Assembly: GCA_902557705.1 (NCBI GenBank) | Contig: CACEBI010000010.1 | Coordinates: forward strand, 1 to 46,484 | Direction: 5' to 3' | DNA length: 46,484 nt | Source: an uncultured SAR86 cluster bacterium | GTDB taxonomy: Bacteria > Pseudomonadota > Gammaproteobacteria > Magnimaribacterales > D2472 | Part shown: positions 33,157-42,052 of the stretch, piece by piece | How positions within the stretch are numbered: position 1 is the stretch's first letter | Layout: every line of letters begins with the position of its first letter | Program-made: the position numbers and the translations under genes | The notes under the pieces: generated by a model | The model's input: only the letters and a program-made list of their open reading frames with translations | What the model was told of the DNA's origin: nothing | Databases searched by the model: none

Positions 33157-33712
33157 CAGCTCTGTGACTTATTTTATTTTTTTCTTCAGGATCAATAGAG
33201 GCCATAGATACATCATATCCATTTGGATAAAAAATTTTGTCATAGCCAAAACCCCCGTCGCCTGAACTTTTTGTTGATATTCTTCCATGAATTTCACCGA
33301 CAGAGTAAAGAGGGATGGGATCTAAATCTGAGCGAACACCGACCAAGACACATATATAAAAGGCCTCAAGAGATGAGACATTTTTTTTGTTTAATTGATC
33401 AATAATTTTATCCCTATTATCTTTATCTGAGGCTCCTTCACCTGCATATCTTGCTGAATAGATTCCTGGGCCATAATCTAACCCTGGTACAACCAATCCT
33501 GAGTCATCGGCAACAGTAAAGAGGCCTGATTTATTTGAACCATGCCTGGCTTTTTTTAATGCATTTTCAAAAAAAGAAATTCCGTCCTCAACAGCATCAC
33601 CAATCCCCAAATCTTCTTGAGATATAAGATCAAAGCCCTTAAAAATTTTTTTGAATTCCCTTATTTTTCCTTGATTAGATGAAGCAAGAAGAACTTTATT
33701 ATTTTTTAGCAA
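33116..33712 (-). CDS. rdgB: Non-canonical purine NTP pyrophosphatase RdgB
   Basis: A 198-residue Ham1/RdgB protein that removes dITP, XTP and similar nucleotides. It has LLASSNQGKIREF (about residues 8-20), VADDSGLVVPGLDYGPGIYS (about residues 67-86), GFGYDKIFYP and the closing ISHRAVAAK with the substrate-binding His-Arg. Its start overlaps the end of metW by 14 bases. The order metX-metW-rdgB-hemW is conserved in many gammaproteobacteria. Confidence 0.95.
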   Translation of the reverse strand: MLKNNKVLLASSNQGKIREFKKIFKGFDLISQEDLGIGDAVEDGISFFENALKKARHGSNKSGLFTVADDSGLVVPGLDYGPGIYSARYAGEGASDKDNRDKIIDQLNKKNVSSLEAFYICVLVGVRSDLDPIPLYSVGEIHGRISTKSSGDGGFGYDKIFYPNGYDVSMASIDPEEKNKISHRAVAAKSFIKELEKL

Positions 33713-34292
33713 TTAGATAAATTCCCTCAGAGGCAAAAGTATTTGGAAATGTTGAAGCCATAACGCTCTTAGCGCCTTTATCATTAAGAAAAAACTTTTC
33801 GTTAATAACAAAACCTTCTTCAAAACACAGTGTTTCAAAATCTTTGATTGTACAAAGATGTAAGTTTTTGGTTTCATACCAGCTTGATGGAAGATTGGGT
33901 GTAACCGGCATTCTGCCTAGGACTAAATCAAGCCTACACTTCCAAAAACCTAAATTTGGGAGAGTGACAATACATTGTTTTGAAAGCTTAAGCATTTTTC
34001 TTAAAGCCAAGTGTGGCTCTTTAAGGCACTGAATTGAGCTTGCCATTACAGCAACATCAAAATTGCATGATTCAAAGTCTTGAATGCCTTCGTCTATATC
34101 TTTTTCTATAACAGATATACCTTTAAGAATACATTCTTGAATTTTATTATGATCAATTTCTACGCCATAGCCACGTATTTTCTTTTCATCAATTAAATCT
34201 TTTAATAAAGACCCATCGCCACAACCAAAATCAATAACTTTGCTTTTTTCTGGAATCCATTTTTTTATGATATGTATGAGCGAAGTATTCAT
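33699..34292 (-). CDS. metW: Methionine biosynthesis protein MetW
   Basis: A 197-residue methyltransferase-fold protein with the SAM-binding VIDFGCGDGSLLKDL (about residues 19-33) and the family block TPNLPSSWYETKNLHLCTI (about residues 132-150). MetW works with MetX in the homoserine acylation step of methionine synthesis; its exact activity is not fully settled. Its start overlaps the metX stop by 4 bases (ATGA), a coupled pair. Confidence 0.93.
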   Translation of the reverse strand: MNTSLIHIIKKWIPEKSKVIDFGCGDGSLLKDLIDEKKIRGYGVEIDHNKIQECILKGISVIEKDIDEGIQDFESCNFDVAVMASSIQCLKEPHLALRKMLKLSKQCIVTLPNLGFWKCRLDLVLGRMPVTPNLPSSWYETKNLHLCTIKDFETLCFEEGFVINEKFFLNDKGAKSVMASTFPNTFASEGIYLIAKK

Positions 34293-35386
34293 TTTGAATC
34301 TAAAAACCCTTTAATGATTTTAACGTATCTGTCAGATGCAAATAAAAAACTATCATGACCTTGCTCGCCTTTTAGAATTACACAAGAACACTGAACATCA
34401 ACATTCATTGCGGCTAGTTGAATTTCTTTACTTCTTTTTGGTGGATACAGCCAATCACTATCAAAACCAACTACTAATAACTTGGCTTTTATACGCCTCA
34501 TAACTTCCTCAAGGCTTCCATTGCTAGAAAACGCAGCATCATAACCATCCATTGCCTTGGTCATTAAAATATAGCTATTTGCATCAAATGTATCAGAAAA
34601 CTTTTCACCTTTATATTGAAGATAATTTTCAACCTCATAATCAACCGTCCCTTCTATTTTCGACTTTATATCTTGAAATTTTCTGCCAAATTTTTGATCC
34701 ATAATATCTTCAGAAGAATATGTTATATGACCAAGCATTCGCGCTGTCTTTAACCCACTTTTTGGTTTTACATTATGGTTAAGATAATCACCCTCCATGA
34801 AATTCTTATCCTTTCTTATAGCCTCTCTTCCAACCTCATTCATAGCTATATTTTGAGTACTAGACTTTGTTGCTGTTGCAAATATGCCTGCTTTTTTAAG
34901 TTTATTAGGGTATGAAATTGCCCATTGAAGAGCCTGCATACCGCCAAGACTTCCGCCTGCAACCATATGCCATTTTGAAATACCTAAATGATCAGATAGA
35001 AGTTTTTGCGAGTTTACCCAGTCGTTTACTGAGACTAATGGAAAATCTTTCCCATATAATTTACCAGATTCAGGGTTAATGCTAAGCGGTCCAGATGAAC
35101 CAGAGCATCCGCCTAGATTATTAGAACAAACAACAAAAAACTTATCTGTGTCAATTGCTTTTCCTGAACCAATGACCTCATCCCACCAACCCAAAGCCTC
35201 ACCATCAGATGAATTGCCTGCAGCATGATGATTTCCTGAAAATGCATGACATACCAAGATTGCATTATCTTTATCTTCATTCAGCTCACCATAAGTCTCT
35301 ACCATTAGATCAAATGTATCTAGTCTTGCTCCAGATTCTAGATCTAAGCCTTGATTAAATTTAATTAGCTCAGTTTTAGTTTTCAT
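34289..35386 (-). CDS. metX: Homoserine O-acyltransferase MetX
   Basis: A 365-residue alpha/beta-hydrolase-fold acyltransferase. The oxyanion region is CHAFSGNHHAAG, the GGCSGSSGP block is present, and the nucleophile elbow is VAGGSLGGMQALQW (catalytic serine near residue 148). The final His is in GEQGHDSFLF, with the Asp in VGFDSDWLYPP. Whether it uses acetyl-CoA or succinyl-CoA cannot be read safely; many gammaproteobacterial MetX proteins use succinyl-CoA. metW follows directly. Confidence 0.93.
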   Translation of the reverse strand: MKTKTELIKFNQGLDLESGARLDTFDLMVETYGELNEDKDNAILVCHAFSGNHHAAGNSSDGEALGWWDEVIGSGKAIDTDKFFVVCSNNLGGCSGSSGPLSINPESGKLYGKDFPLVSVNDWVNSQKLLSDHLGISKWHMVAGGSLGGMQALQWAISYPNKLKKAGIFATATKSSTQNIAMNEVGREAIRKDKNFMEGDYLNHNVKPKSGLKTARMLGHITYSSEDIMDQKFGRKFQDIKSKIEGTVDYEVENYLQYKGEKFSDTFDANSYILMTKAMDGYDAAFSSNGSLEEVMRRIKAKLLVVGFDSDWLYPPKRSKEIQLAAMNVDVQCSCVILKGEQGHDSFLFASDRYVKIIKGFLDSK

Positions 35387-35892
35387 ATAATTGAATAATA
35401 GATATTGCTAAGTAATATCTGTAGCTGCCTTATTAAAATAAAGGCAAATATTGGAGAAAAATCAAGTCCACCAGCTGATGGTACAAAATTTCTAATTGGA
35501 GTAAGAAGTTTTGATGAAATTTCTTCAATTATTTGTAGCAAGGGGTTAGGATTATTCGGCGCTACCCAACTAAGTATCACAGCCCCAATAATTGAAAAGA
35601 AAAAAATTGTAAGAGAGCTGTTTAAGACACTAATCAAAGAAATTAAGCCAAGAGTATAAACATCATATTTAGAACCGCCAATATACTCGCTAGAAAATCT
35701 AAGAACAATAGCGATAATAAATATTGTAAGAAGCTGATTTGAAAAAATGGATACCTTAGAAATAGGCTTGTAGATATTTACAAAGCCTTTAACTATTGGG
35801 TTGTAGTAATCAATTTTTAGTAAATTAAAAATAAAAAGCAGCATGAATGCATGACTTAAAACTCCTAAACTTAGACCTATTAATTCATTCAT
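35383..35892 (-). CDS. YggT-family membrane protein
   Basis: A 169-residue protein with two YggT units, each a pair of hydrophobic segments around a PIxK- or PIRN-like motif: NIYKPISKVSIF near residues 39-50 and SKLLTPIRNFVPSAGGLDFS near residues 131-150, the second followed by PIFAFILI. YggT proteins are linked to osmotic tolerance and, in other lineages, to membrane complex assembly or division. It sits between proC and metX, a common gammaproteobacterial position, and overlaps metX by 4 bases. Confidence 0.88.
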   Translation of the reverse strand: MNELIGLSLGVLSHAFMLLFIFNLLKIDYYNPIVKGFVNIYKPISKVSIFSNQLLTIFIIAIVLRFSSEYIGGSKYDVYTLGLISLISVLNSSLTIFFFSIIGAVILSWVAPNNPNPLLQIIEEISSKLLTPIRNFVPSAGGLDFSPIFAFILIRQLQILLSNIYYSII

Positions 35893-35894
35893 TA

Positions 35895-36686
35895 TTAATA
35901 CTCACCTGATATATCTCTAGCACGCTTGATTGCTGAGGATATTCCCTTTTCAAAATTTTGAGATAATTTTGAAGATTTAAAGCTTTTTAAACCAGCTTCT
36001 GTTGTGCCTTTTTTAGAGGCAACCGAAGCAATTAATTCATCAAGGTTGTTATTATCTCTAATTGAATGTGTAACTCCTTCTAATAAGTTACAAATAATAA
36101 TATCTTTTTTTGACTTGTCACCATCGCACAGTTTTAAGATCCTTTTTTCATATACCTTCAAGAGATAGAAGAAGTAAGCAGGACCACTGCCAATAAGCCC
36201 AGTAAAGTCATCAATTTTACTCTCTTCTGTAATTTCAATTATTGTGCCAACTTTTTTACATAGCAAAGAAACATGATTAAATGTTGTTTTGGCTGCATTA
36301 CAGTTGTAAATGGCGGTTATTCCTTTATTAAATTTGGCCGAAGTGTTTGGCATTGCTCTGATAAGTTCAACATCTTTAGATACAGATAAGTACTTATTTG
36401 ATTTTATGCCTGCAACCAGGGATACAATTTTTGGTTTTTTTACTACTGCACATATTTCAGCATATGCATTCATGGCATCTTTTGGTTTGACCCCTAAAAA
36501 AATAATTGATTTTGTATCAATAGTTTTGAGATTATTTTTTGTTGCTCCGAGTTTTTTAGTTTTCCTTGAGTTTATTTTATTTCTATCAATAAACTCTATA
36601 AGATTTTTCTTGTATCCAGCCGATAGTAAACCCGATATTAGAGCCTGAGATATATTCCCTGATCCATAAAAAACTATCTTTTTCAT
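35895..36686 (-). CDS. proC: Pyrroline-5-carboxylate reductase ProC
   Basis: A 263-residue NADPH enzyme for the last step of proline synthesis. The N-terminal FYGSGNISQALISGLL dinucleotide-binding motif, IRAMPNTSAKFNKGITAIYN (about residues 109-128), LIGSGPAYFFYLL and the end block VASKKGTTEAGLK are clear family marks. The first base of its ATG is the last base of the yggS stop. It is a few residues shorter than typical (about 270). Confidence 0.94.
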   Translation of the reverse strand: MKKIVFYGSGNISQALISGLLSAGYKKNLIEFIDRNKINSRKTKKLGATKNNLKTIDTKSIIFLGVKPKDAMNAYAEICAVVKKPKIVSLVAGIKSNKYLSVSKDVELIRAMPNTSAKFNKGITAIYNCNAAKTTFNHVSLLCKKVGTIIEITEESKIDDFTGLIGSGPAYFFYLLKVYEKRILKLCDGDKSKKDIIICNLLEGVTHSIRDNNNLDELIASVASKKGTTEAGLKSFKSSKLSQNFEKGISSAIKRARDISGEY

Positions 36687-37357
36687 TACCTTTTACCAAA
36701 AATTAACTCACCAACTCTAATCATATTAGAGCCAGATACAATCGCTGTCTCAAAATCATTAGTTGTTCCCATCGACAAGTATTCTGCATGAGGAAAAACT
36801 GATACCAGCTCTTCATGAAGCAATTTTGAGTCTTGCATCTGTTTTTTATTATTTTCACCCAAACTTGGGAGAACCATTATGCCCTTTAAATTAATATTTT
36901 CCATAGAATCAACATATTTAGCAAAAATCATAAGGTTTTCAGGATTAATTCCTGATTTTGTTGACTCATTTGAAATATTAACTTGAATGCAGGCATTTAT
37001 AATTTTATTAACCTTTTTACATTCTTCATTTATTTTGTCTGCTATTTTCTTTCTATCAATTGTGTGTATCCAGTCAGCATATTTAGAAATAATTTTTGCC
37101 TTATTAGATTGAAGAGGTCCTATAAAATGCCAGCATACATTCCCATCAATATTATTGGCTTTTTCTTCAAGTTCTTGTGCGTAATTTTCTCCAAAATTAT
37201 TTATGCCTAAATTTTGGGCTGTTCTAATATGCTCAATGTTTTTTTTCTTTGATACCGCAATTAAAAAAATGTCATCCAGGTTTTTAGATACAGTTTTAGT
37301 TGCTTTAGCAATCTTGAGTTCAAGAGAATTAATATTTGTTTCTAATTCTTTTCGCAT
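36686..37357 (-). CDS. yggS: YggS-family pyridoxal-phosphate homeostasis protein
   Basis: A 223-residue single-domain alanine-racemase-fold protein. The PLP lysine lies in LIAVSKKKNIE (about residue 36), followed by LGINNFGENYAQEL, CWHFIGPLQSNKAK, MVLPSLGE and LSMGTTNDFETAI, and the end block GSNMIRVGELIFG. It keeps PLP levels and amino-acid pools in balance. Its first 16 bases overlap the end of the SPOR-protein gene. Confidence 0.95.
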   Translation of the reverse strand: MRKELETNINSLELKIAKATKTVSKNLDDIFLIAVSKKKNIEHIRTAQNLGINNFGENYAQELEEKANNIDGNVCWHFIGPLQSNKAKIISKYADWIHTIDRKKIADKINEECKKVNKIINACIQVNISNESTKSGINPENLMIFAKYVDSMENINLKGIMVLPSLGENNKKQMQDSKLLHEELVSVFPHAEYLSMGTTNDFETAIVSGSNMIRVGELIFGKR

Positions 37358-37875
37358 AAGGTTCTCAATTGCGGATCAAAACCCCTGTTTGTAATTTTTT
37401 CTTTTATGTTATTTGCAGCTGATCTGTTTTCATAGGGACCAGCTATAACGCTATGCAATAGCTTGCCAGGTTTGGAGCTACTATATATTTCATTAATGGT
37501 AATGAGCTCAATTTCATTTAGGATATCTCTTGCTTCATAAGCATATTTTTTATTGCCATATGCCCCAATTTGAACAAAGTACTCACAGGAAAGGAAATTT
37601 TCTTCTGATTCTTTTTCTATAAGAACAGAATTTTTGGTAAGAGATGTCGGAAAATCTATTTTAATTTTATTAGAACTTTCTCTTGGTTTAATGCTAGAAA
37701 TGTCTGTATCAAAATATAGGAGTGAAACAGCTCCCAGAGCTAATGCTAATAATATAATTCCATAAATTATGTTTTTTGATATAAGAGGACTGTTATCTTT
37801 TTTAGATCTAAATACAGTTTTTTTTCTTGTGATATTTCTTTTTCTAGATTTATTTCTATTAGCGTAGTCTTTCAT
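37342..37875 (-). CDS. ftsN: SPOR-domain cell-division protein, FtsN-like
   Basis: A 177-residue bitopic protein: a very basic cytoplasmic N-terminus (MKDYANRNKSRKRNITRKK), one membrane helix (about residues 36-55), a linker, and a C-terminal SPOR domain (about residues 98-175) with FVQIGAYGNKKYAYEARDIL and SVIAGPYENRSAAN. SPOR domains bind denuded septal peptidoglycan. The place directly after argS is the usual one for FtsN in gammaproteobacteria; the linker is short compared with E. coli FtsN. Identity as FtsN is inferred from position and layout. Confidence 0.8.
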   Translation of the reverse strand: MKDYANRNKSRKRNITRKKTVFRSKKDNSPLISKNIIYGIILLALALGAVSLLYFDTDISSIKPRESSNKIKIDFPTSLTKNSVLIEKESEENFLSCEYFVQIGAYGNKKYAYEARDILNEIELITINEIYSSSKPGKLLHSVIAGPYENRSAANNIKEKITNRGFDPQLRTLCEKN

Positions 37876-37880
37876 GCCAT

Positions 37881-39623
37881 TTACATTTTTTCTATTGGCT
37901 TTATCCCTAAAAGTTTGAGCCCGTTAGCAATCACTATTTTGGCTGCATTTAAACAAAAAACTATTGAATCTATATTTTCTTTAGATTCTGTTAAAACTTG
38001 ATTATCGTTGTAAAAACTGTGGAAGCTATGAGCAAAGTCTTTTAAGTAGTAAATAATTAAATGCGGCTGTAGAGATATAGATGCTCTCAAAACTACATGG
38101 GGGTATTTGCTCATTCCATGAATCAATTCATCGCAATTATAATAAGAGCCACCGCTTATAGCGCTTGCATTTTCTGGCATTGAACCATGGCTATCAGTAT
38201 ATTTTCTTAATAACGAACATATTCGTGCATGAGCATATTGTATGTAGTAGAAAATATTTTCTTTGCTATCTGCCTTAGCTAGGTCTAAATCAAAATCTAA
38301 ATGCTGATCTGCTTGCTTTGAAAGATAATAAAATCTAGAGGCATCAGTACCAATTTCACCAATTAGGTCAGCCAAAGAATAGAAATCCCCAGATCTTGTA
38401 GACATTTTTACCTTACTTCCATCCTTGAAGAGATTTGCAAACTGCACAAGTTGGACATCTAATTTTTCTTTATCAAAGCCAAGACCTTCAATTGATGCTT
38501 CAATTCTTTTTATATAGCCGTGATGATCAGCTCCCCAAACATTTATTAATTTATCAAAGCCTCTATCTATCTTATCTTTATGGTAAGCAACATCGGACGC
38601 AAAATAAGTGGCTCTTCCATCATCTCTTATTAAAACTCTATTTTTATCATCACCACTTTTGCTAGTGTCTAACCAGATGGCGTCGTTATCTTCGTAGGCA
38701 AGTTTACTTGTAATAAGCGTATCTATGGCTTTTTTAATTTTAGAATTTTTATCATCTAAACTCCCGAGACTGGATTCGCTATACCAATTGTCAAAAGATA
38801 CATTAAAACTCTCAAGATCTTCTTTGATAGTTTTTAAAACCTCGTCTAAAGCAAAAGATTTTATTTTAGGCCATGCCTCATAGGTATTTTTTATTCTAAG
38901 TATTAATTCATCTATTTCTTTTTCTTCATCTTTGGGCAAGTCTTTTATAAGAGCATGCCCATCAATATCTATGTTGCAATTATTTTTATCTCTGAATGCC
39001 ATAGCAATTTCAGAAATATATGACCCCTTGTATGCATTTCTTGGAAAAAAATTATCTAACTCGCTCTCAAAGATTCTTACAAATACACTAGCTGTAAGAA
39101 TATCCATTTGCCTTCCAGCATCATTGATATAGTATTCTTTCTGAACTTTATAACCAGAGGATGAGAGAATCCTGCCAATTGCATCTCCGTAAGCAGCTCC
39201 TCTTCCATGTCCAACATGCAAAGGGCCCGTTGGGTTTGCCGAAACGAACTCTATTTGAATTGATTTATCTTTCCCATAATCCGATTCACCAAATTTTTTT
39301 GAGTCCTCATTAATTTTATCAACCGTGGCAACAAAATCTGATCTTTTAAGAGTAACATTTATAAATCCGGGACCAGCAGATTCAATCTCGTGGAAGTTAT
39401 CTGTTTTTTTTAACCATTCGACCAAAGCATCAGCAATTTCTTTTGGATTCTTTTTTAAAATGCTTCCAGCTATCATGCAAACATTAGAGGTTATATGGCC
39501 CTTATCTAAATCATCAGTAATAGTAGATGAGCATTTTTTTTCTATTAGACTTAATTTTTCATCTTCAGTACTTAAAAATGAAGACAAAAATTTACTTATT
39601 TCTTCATTTAATGTGTCTATCAT
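37881..39623 (-). CDS. argS: Arginyl-tRNA synthetase ArgS
   Basis: A 580-residue class-I synthetase, about normal length. The HIGH motif lies in ANPTGPLHVGHGRGAAYGDA (about residues 130-149). The KMSKS counterpart is KVKMSTRSGDF (about residues 375-385). The DALR anticodon-binding domain closes the protein (YYIQYAHARICSLLRKY onward). Its ATG shares one base with the efp stop (TAATG). Confidence 0.97.
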   Translation of the reverse strand: MIDTLNEEISKFLSSFLSTEDEKLSLIEKKCSSTITDDLDKGHITSNVCMIAGSILKKNPKEIADALVEWLKKTDNFHEIESAGPGFINVTLKRSDFVATVDKINEDSKKFGESDYGKDKSIQIEFVSANPTGPLHVGHGRGAAYGDAIGRILSSSGYKVQKEYYINDAGRQMDILTASVFVRIFESELDNFFPRNAYKGSYISEIAMAFRDKNNCNIDIDGHALIKDLPKDEEKEIDELILRIKNTYEAWPKIKSFALDEVLKTIKEDLESFNVSFDNWYSESSLGSLDDKNSKIKKAIDTLITSKLAYEDNDAIWLDTSKSGDDKNRVLIRDDGRATYFASDVAYHKDKIDRGFDKLINVWGADHHGYIKRIEASIEGLGFDKEKLDVQLVQFANLFKDGSKVKMSTRSGDFYSLADLIGEIGTDASRFYYLSKQADQHLDFDLDLAKADSKENIFYYIQYAHARICSLLRKYTDSHGSMPENASAISGGSYYNCDELIHGMSKYPHVVLRASISLQPHLIIYYLKDFAHSFHSFYNDNQVLTESKENIDSIVFCLNAAKIVIANGLKLLGIKPIEKM

Positions 39624-40186
39624 TATTTGGCTCTTCCAAGATAGCTTTCATCTCTAGTATCAACTTTTACAACTTCACCTTCATTAACAAAAAGAGGTAC
39701 TTGAATTACAACACCAGTCTCAAGCTCTGCAGGTTTAGTAGCACCTGAGACAGTATCACCCTTGACGCCAGGTTCTGATTTCAAAATTTTTAATTCTACA
39801 TTTACAGGGGGGTCTACTTGAATTGGTTTTTCATCCCAAAGAATAACTTCGCATGTTTCTTGGCCAACAAGCCATTTTTTTGCATTTCCAATCTCATTTG
39901 CTCCTACCTCAATCTGTTCATAACTATTTGGATCCATAAAATGCCAAGTTTCACCATCTGTGTATAGAAATTCCATATCTTTATGATTTACATCTGCTGC
40001 TTCTGCAGATTCACCAGATTTAAATGTTTTATCGTTTGTATTTCCGGTAAGAAGATTCTTATATTTTACTCGCATAACAGCTTGACCTTTGCCCGGTTTA
40101 TGGAATTCATGCTCGATAATAGAACAAGGAGCATTATCTATCAAAAGCTTTGTACCATTTTTAAATTGGTTAGTTGAAATCTTCAT
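39623..40186 (-). CDS. efp: Elongation factor P
   Basis: A 187-residue three-domain protein. KPGKGQAVMRVK (residues 30-41) is the tip loop, with K33 at the place of E. coli K34, the lysine modified by EpmA/EpmB. The GVKGDTVSGATKPAELETG (about residues 144-162) and closing VDTRDESYLGRA blocks are standard. EF-P rescues ribosomes stalled at polyproline. It is the first gene of the ten-gene minus-strand operon and diverges from the M2 peptidase. No modification gene lies in the window. Confidence 0.96.
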   Translation of the reverse strand: MKISTNQFKNGTKLLIDNAPCSIIEHEFHKPGKGQAVMRVKYKNLLTGNTNDKTFKSGESAEAADVNHKDMEFLYTDGETWHFMDPNSYEQIEVGANEIGNAKKWLVGQETCEVILWDEKPIQVDPPVNVELKILKSEPGVKGDTVSGATKPAELETGVVIQVPLFVNEGEVVKVDTRDESYLGRAK

Positions 40187-40234
40187 ATCATTTATATTTT
40201 TATGTTATTTTATTAGTTGTTATCGGGGAAAACT

Positions 40235-42052
40235 ATGAAAAAATTTTTTACTTTAGTTGCCATTAGTGCAATTGTAACTTCTTGCAGTCAAACTAGCGAA
40301 CAATCTATATCAGAAGCTGATTTAAAATTGTTCTTAGATGAGGTAGAAGAAAGCAATCTTAAAGAGGGTCCCATTGTTAGTTCTGCCTATTGGATCGGGT
40401 CAAACTTTATAACCTTTGATTCTCAAAATATTGTTGCTGATTATGGTAAAAGATATACATTAAAATCTCTTGAAGATTCAAAAAAAGCTGCTTTATTTAA
40501 TGATTTAGAAACTTCTCCTTCTCAAAGAAGACAACTAGAGCTTTTAAAAAGCAGTTTCGTAATGCCTCCACCATTTAACGACGAGTTGGCAGGAGAGCTT
40601 TCTTCTATTTCAACAAAACTTGAAGCAATGTATGGAGCAGGTGAGCATTGTTTTGAAGATGGCGAATGCTTCGATTTAGAGGCTTTTGAACAAATTATTG
40701 ATAACTCAAGAAATCCTGATGAACTTCTTCGCGCATGGCAAGGATGGCATGAAATAGGAAAACCAATGAGACCTCTTTATATGAGAATGGTTGAAATTGG
40801 TAATCAAGGATCTGAAGAGCTTGGTTATGATGGGCTAAGCGATTTATGGTTTAGTAAATATGATATGCCTGCTGAAGAATTTTTAGAAGAAATTGATAGA
40901 GTGTGGGATGAGGTTAAGCCTTTATATGATGCATTACATTGTCACGTAAGGGGCGAACTAAATGAATATTATGGCGATGAAATAGTATCTTTAGATGAAT
41001 CACTTCCAGTTCATCTTCTTGGCAACATGTGGGGACAATCGTGGTCAAATATATATGATCTTGTTTACCCAAGCAGCATAGAAACAAGTTCTGTTGATGT
41101 TACTAAAATAATTGAGGAAAAAAATATTTCTGAAATTGAAATGGTTGAGTATGCAGAGGATTTCTTTTTATCAATGGGATTTGAACCACTGCCGAGCACT
41201 TTTTGGGAAAGGTCATTATTTGTCAAACCCCAAGATAGATCTGTTGTATGTCATGCTTCAGCTTGGAACCTAGATCCAGCAGAGAATGATCTTAGAATTA
41301 AAATGTGTATAGAAAAGAATGAAGAAGACTTTATAACTATTCATCATGAGTTAGGCCATATCTTTTATTATCAAGCATACAACCATTTACCAACTTTATT
41401 TCAGGGAGGAGCCAATGATGGTTTCCATGAAGCATTTGGCGACCTTTTAACATTGTCAATTACTCCTGATTACCTTAAAAATATTGGTTTTATATCTGAG
41501 GTAGAGGCAGAAGAGGTGAAGGAAGATGCCATTGGTTTATTAATGAAGCAAGCTCTAGAGGGTGTTGTTGTTGTTCCCTGGGCTTTAATGCTAGATAAGT
41601 GGAGAGCAGGAGTCTTTAATGGTGAAACCGGACAAGATGAATTAAATCAATCATGGTGGGATTTAAGAGAGTCTTATCAAGGAATTAAACCTCCATCAAA
41701 CAGGTCAGAGGAATATTTTGACCCCGGAGCTAAATATCACATACCAGGAAATACGCCATACACTAGATATTATTTAGCGAGGATAATGCAATATCAGTTT
41801 CATGAATCATTATGCAACGGAATGGGTTTTGATGGACCTTTGCATGAATGTTCTATTTACGGCAACGAATATGCTGGAGAAAAAATTATCTCAACTATGG
41901 CAATGGGGCAAAGTGCCCCATGGCAAGATGCATTTGAAAATTTAACCGGCACAAGAAGACTAAGTGGTAGCTCTATTGTGAATTACTATGAACCACTCAA
42001 GGAGTGGCTTGATGCTAAAAATGAAAACAGAATTTGTGGATGGAGTGAATGA
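40235..42052 (+). CDS. M2-family dipeptidyl carboxypeptidase (ACE-like) lipoprotein
   Basis: A 605-residue zinc peptidase from the ATG at 40235 (ribosome site GGGGAA upstream; an in-frame TTG at 40217 is rejected). The signal peptide ends in lipobox VTSC (MKKFFTLVAISAIVTSC), so the enzyme is lipid-anchored outside the cytoplasm. The zinc motif is IHHELGH (HExxH at residues 371-375), followed by GFHEAFGDLL with the third ligand, and HVHLLGN-like VHLLGNMWGQ earlier. These are hallmarks of bacterial angiotensin-converting-enzyme homologues, which release dipeptides from peptide ends. It probably feeds peptide uptake. Its stop overlaps the next gene. Confidence 0.93.
   Translation: MKKFFTLVAISAIVTSCSQTSEQSISEADLKLFLDEVEESNLKEGPIVSSAYWIGSNFITFDSQNIVADYGKRYTLKSLEDSKKAALFNDLETSPSQRRQLELLKSSFVMPPPFNDELAGELSSISTKLEAMYGAGEHCFEDGECFDLEAFEQIIDNSRNPDELLRAWQGWHEIGKPMRPLYMRMVEIGNQGSEELGYDGLSDLWFSKYDMPAEEFLEEIDRVWDEVKPLYDALHCHVRGELNEYYGDEIVSLDESLPVHLLGNMWGQSWSNIYDLVYPSSIETSSVDVTKIIEEKNISEIEMVEYAEDFFLSMGFEPLPSTFWERSLFVKPQDRSVVCHASAWNLDPAENDLRIKMCIEKNEEDFITIHHELGHIFYYQAYNHLPTLFQGGANDGFHEAFGDLLTLSITPDYLKNIGFISEVEAEEVKEDAIGLLMKQALEGVVVVPWALMLDKWRAGVFNGETGQDELNQSWWDLRESYQGIKPPSNRSEEYFDPGAKYHIPGNTPYTRYYLARIMQYQFHESLCNGMGFDGPLHECSIYGNEYAGEKIISTMAMGQSAPWQDAFENLTGTRRLSGSSIVNYYEPLKEWLDAKNENRICGWSE

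Noticed and set aside
36310-36648. 112-codon plus-strand open frame within proC
   Set aside because: The opposite strand encodes a clear ProC with all motifs; the plus frame has low-complexity Phe/Ile content and no family.
39325-39657. 110-codon plus-strand open frame across the start of argS and end of efp
   Set aside because: Antisense to two well-identified genes; no ribosome site or motif.
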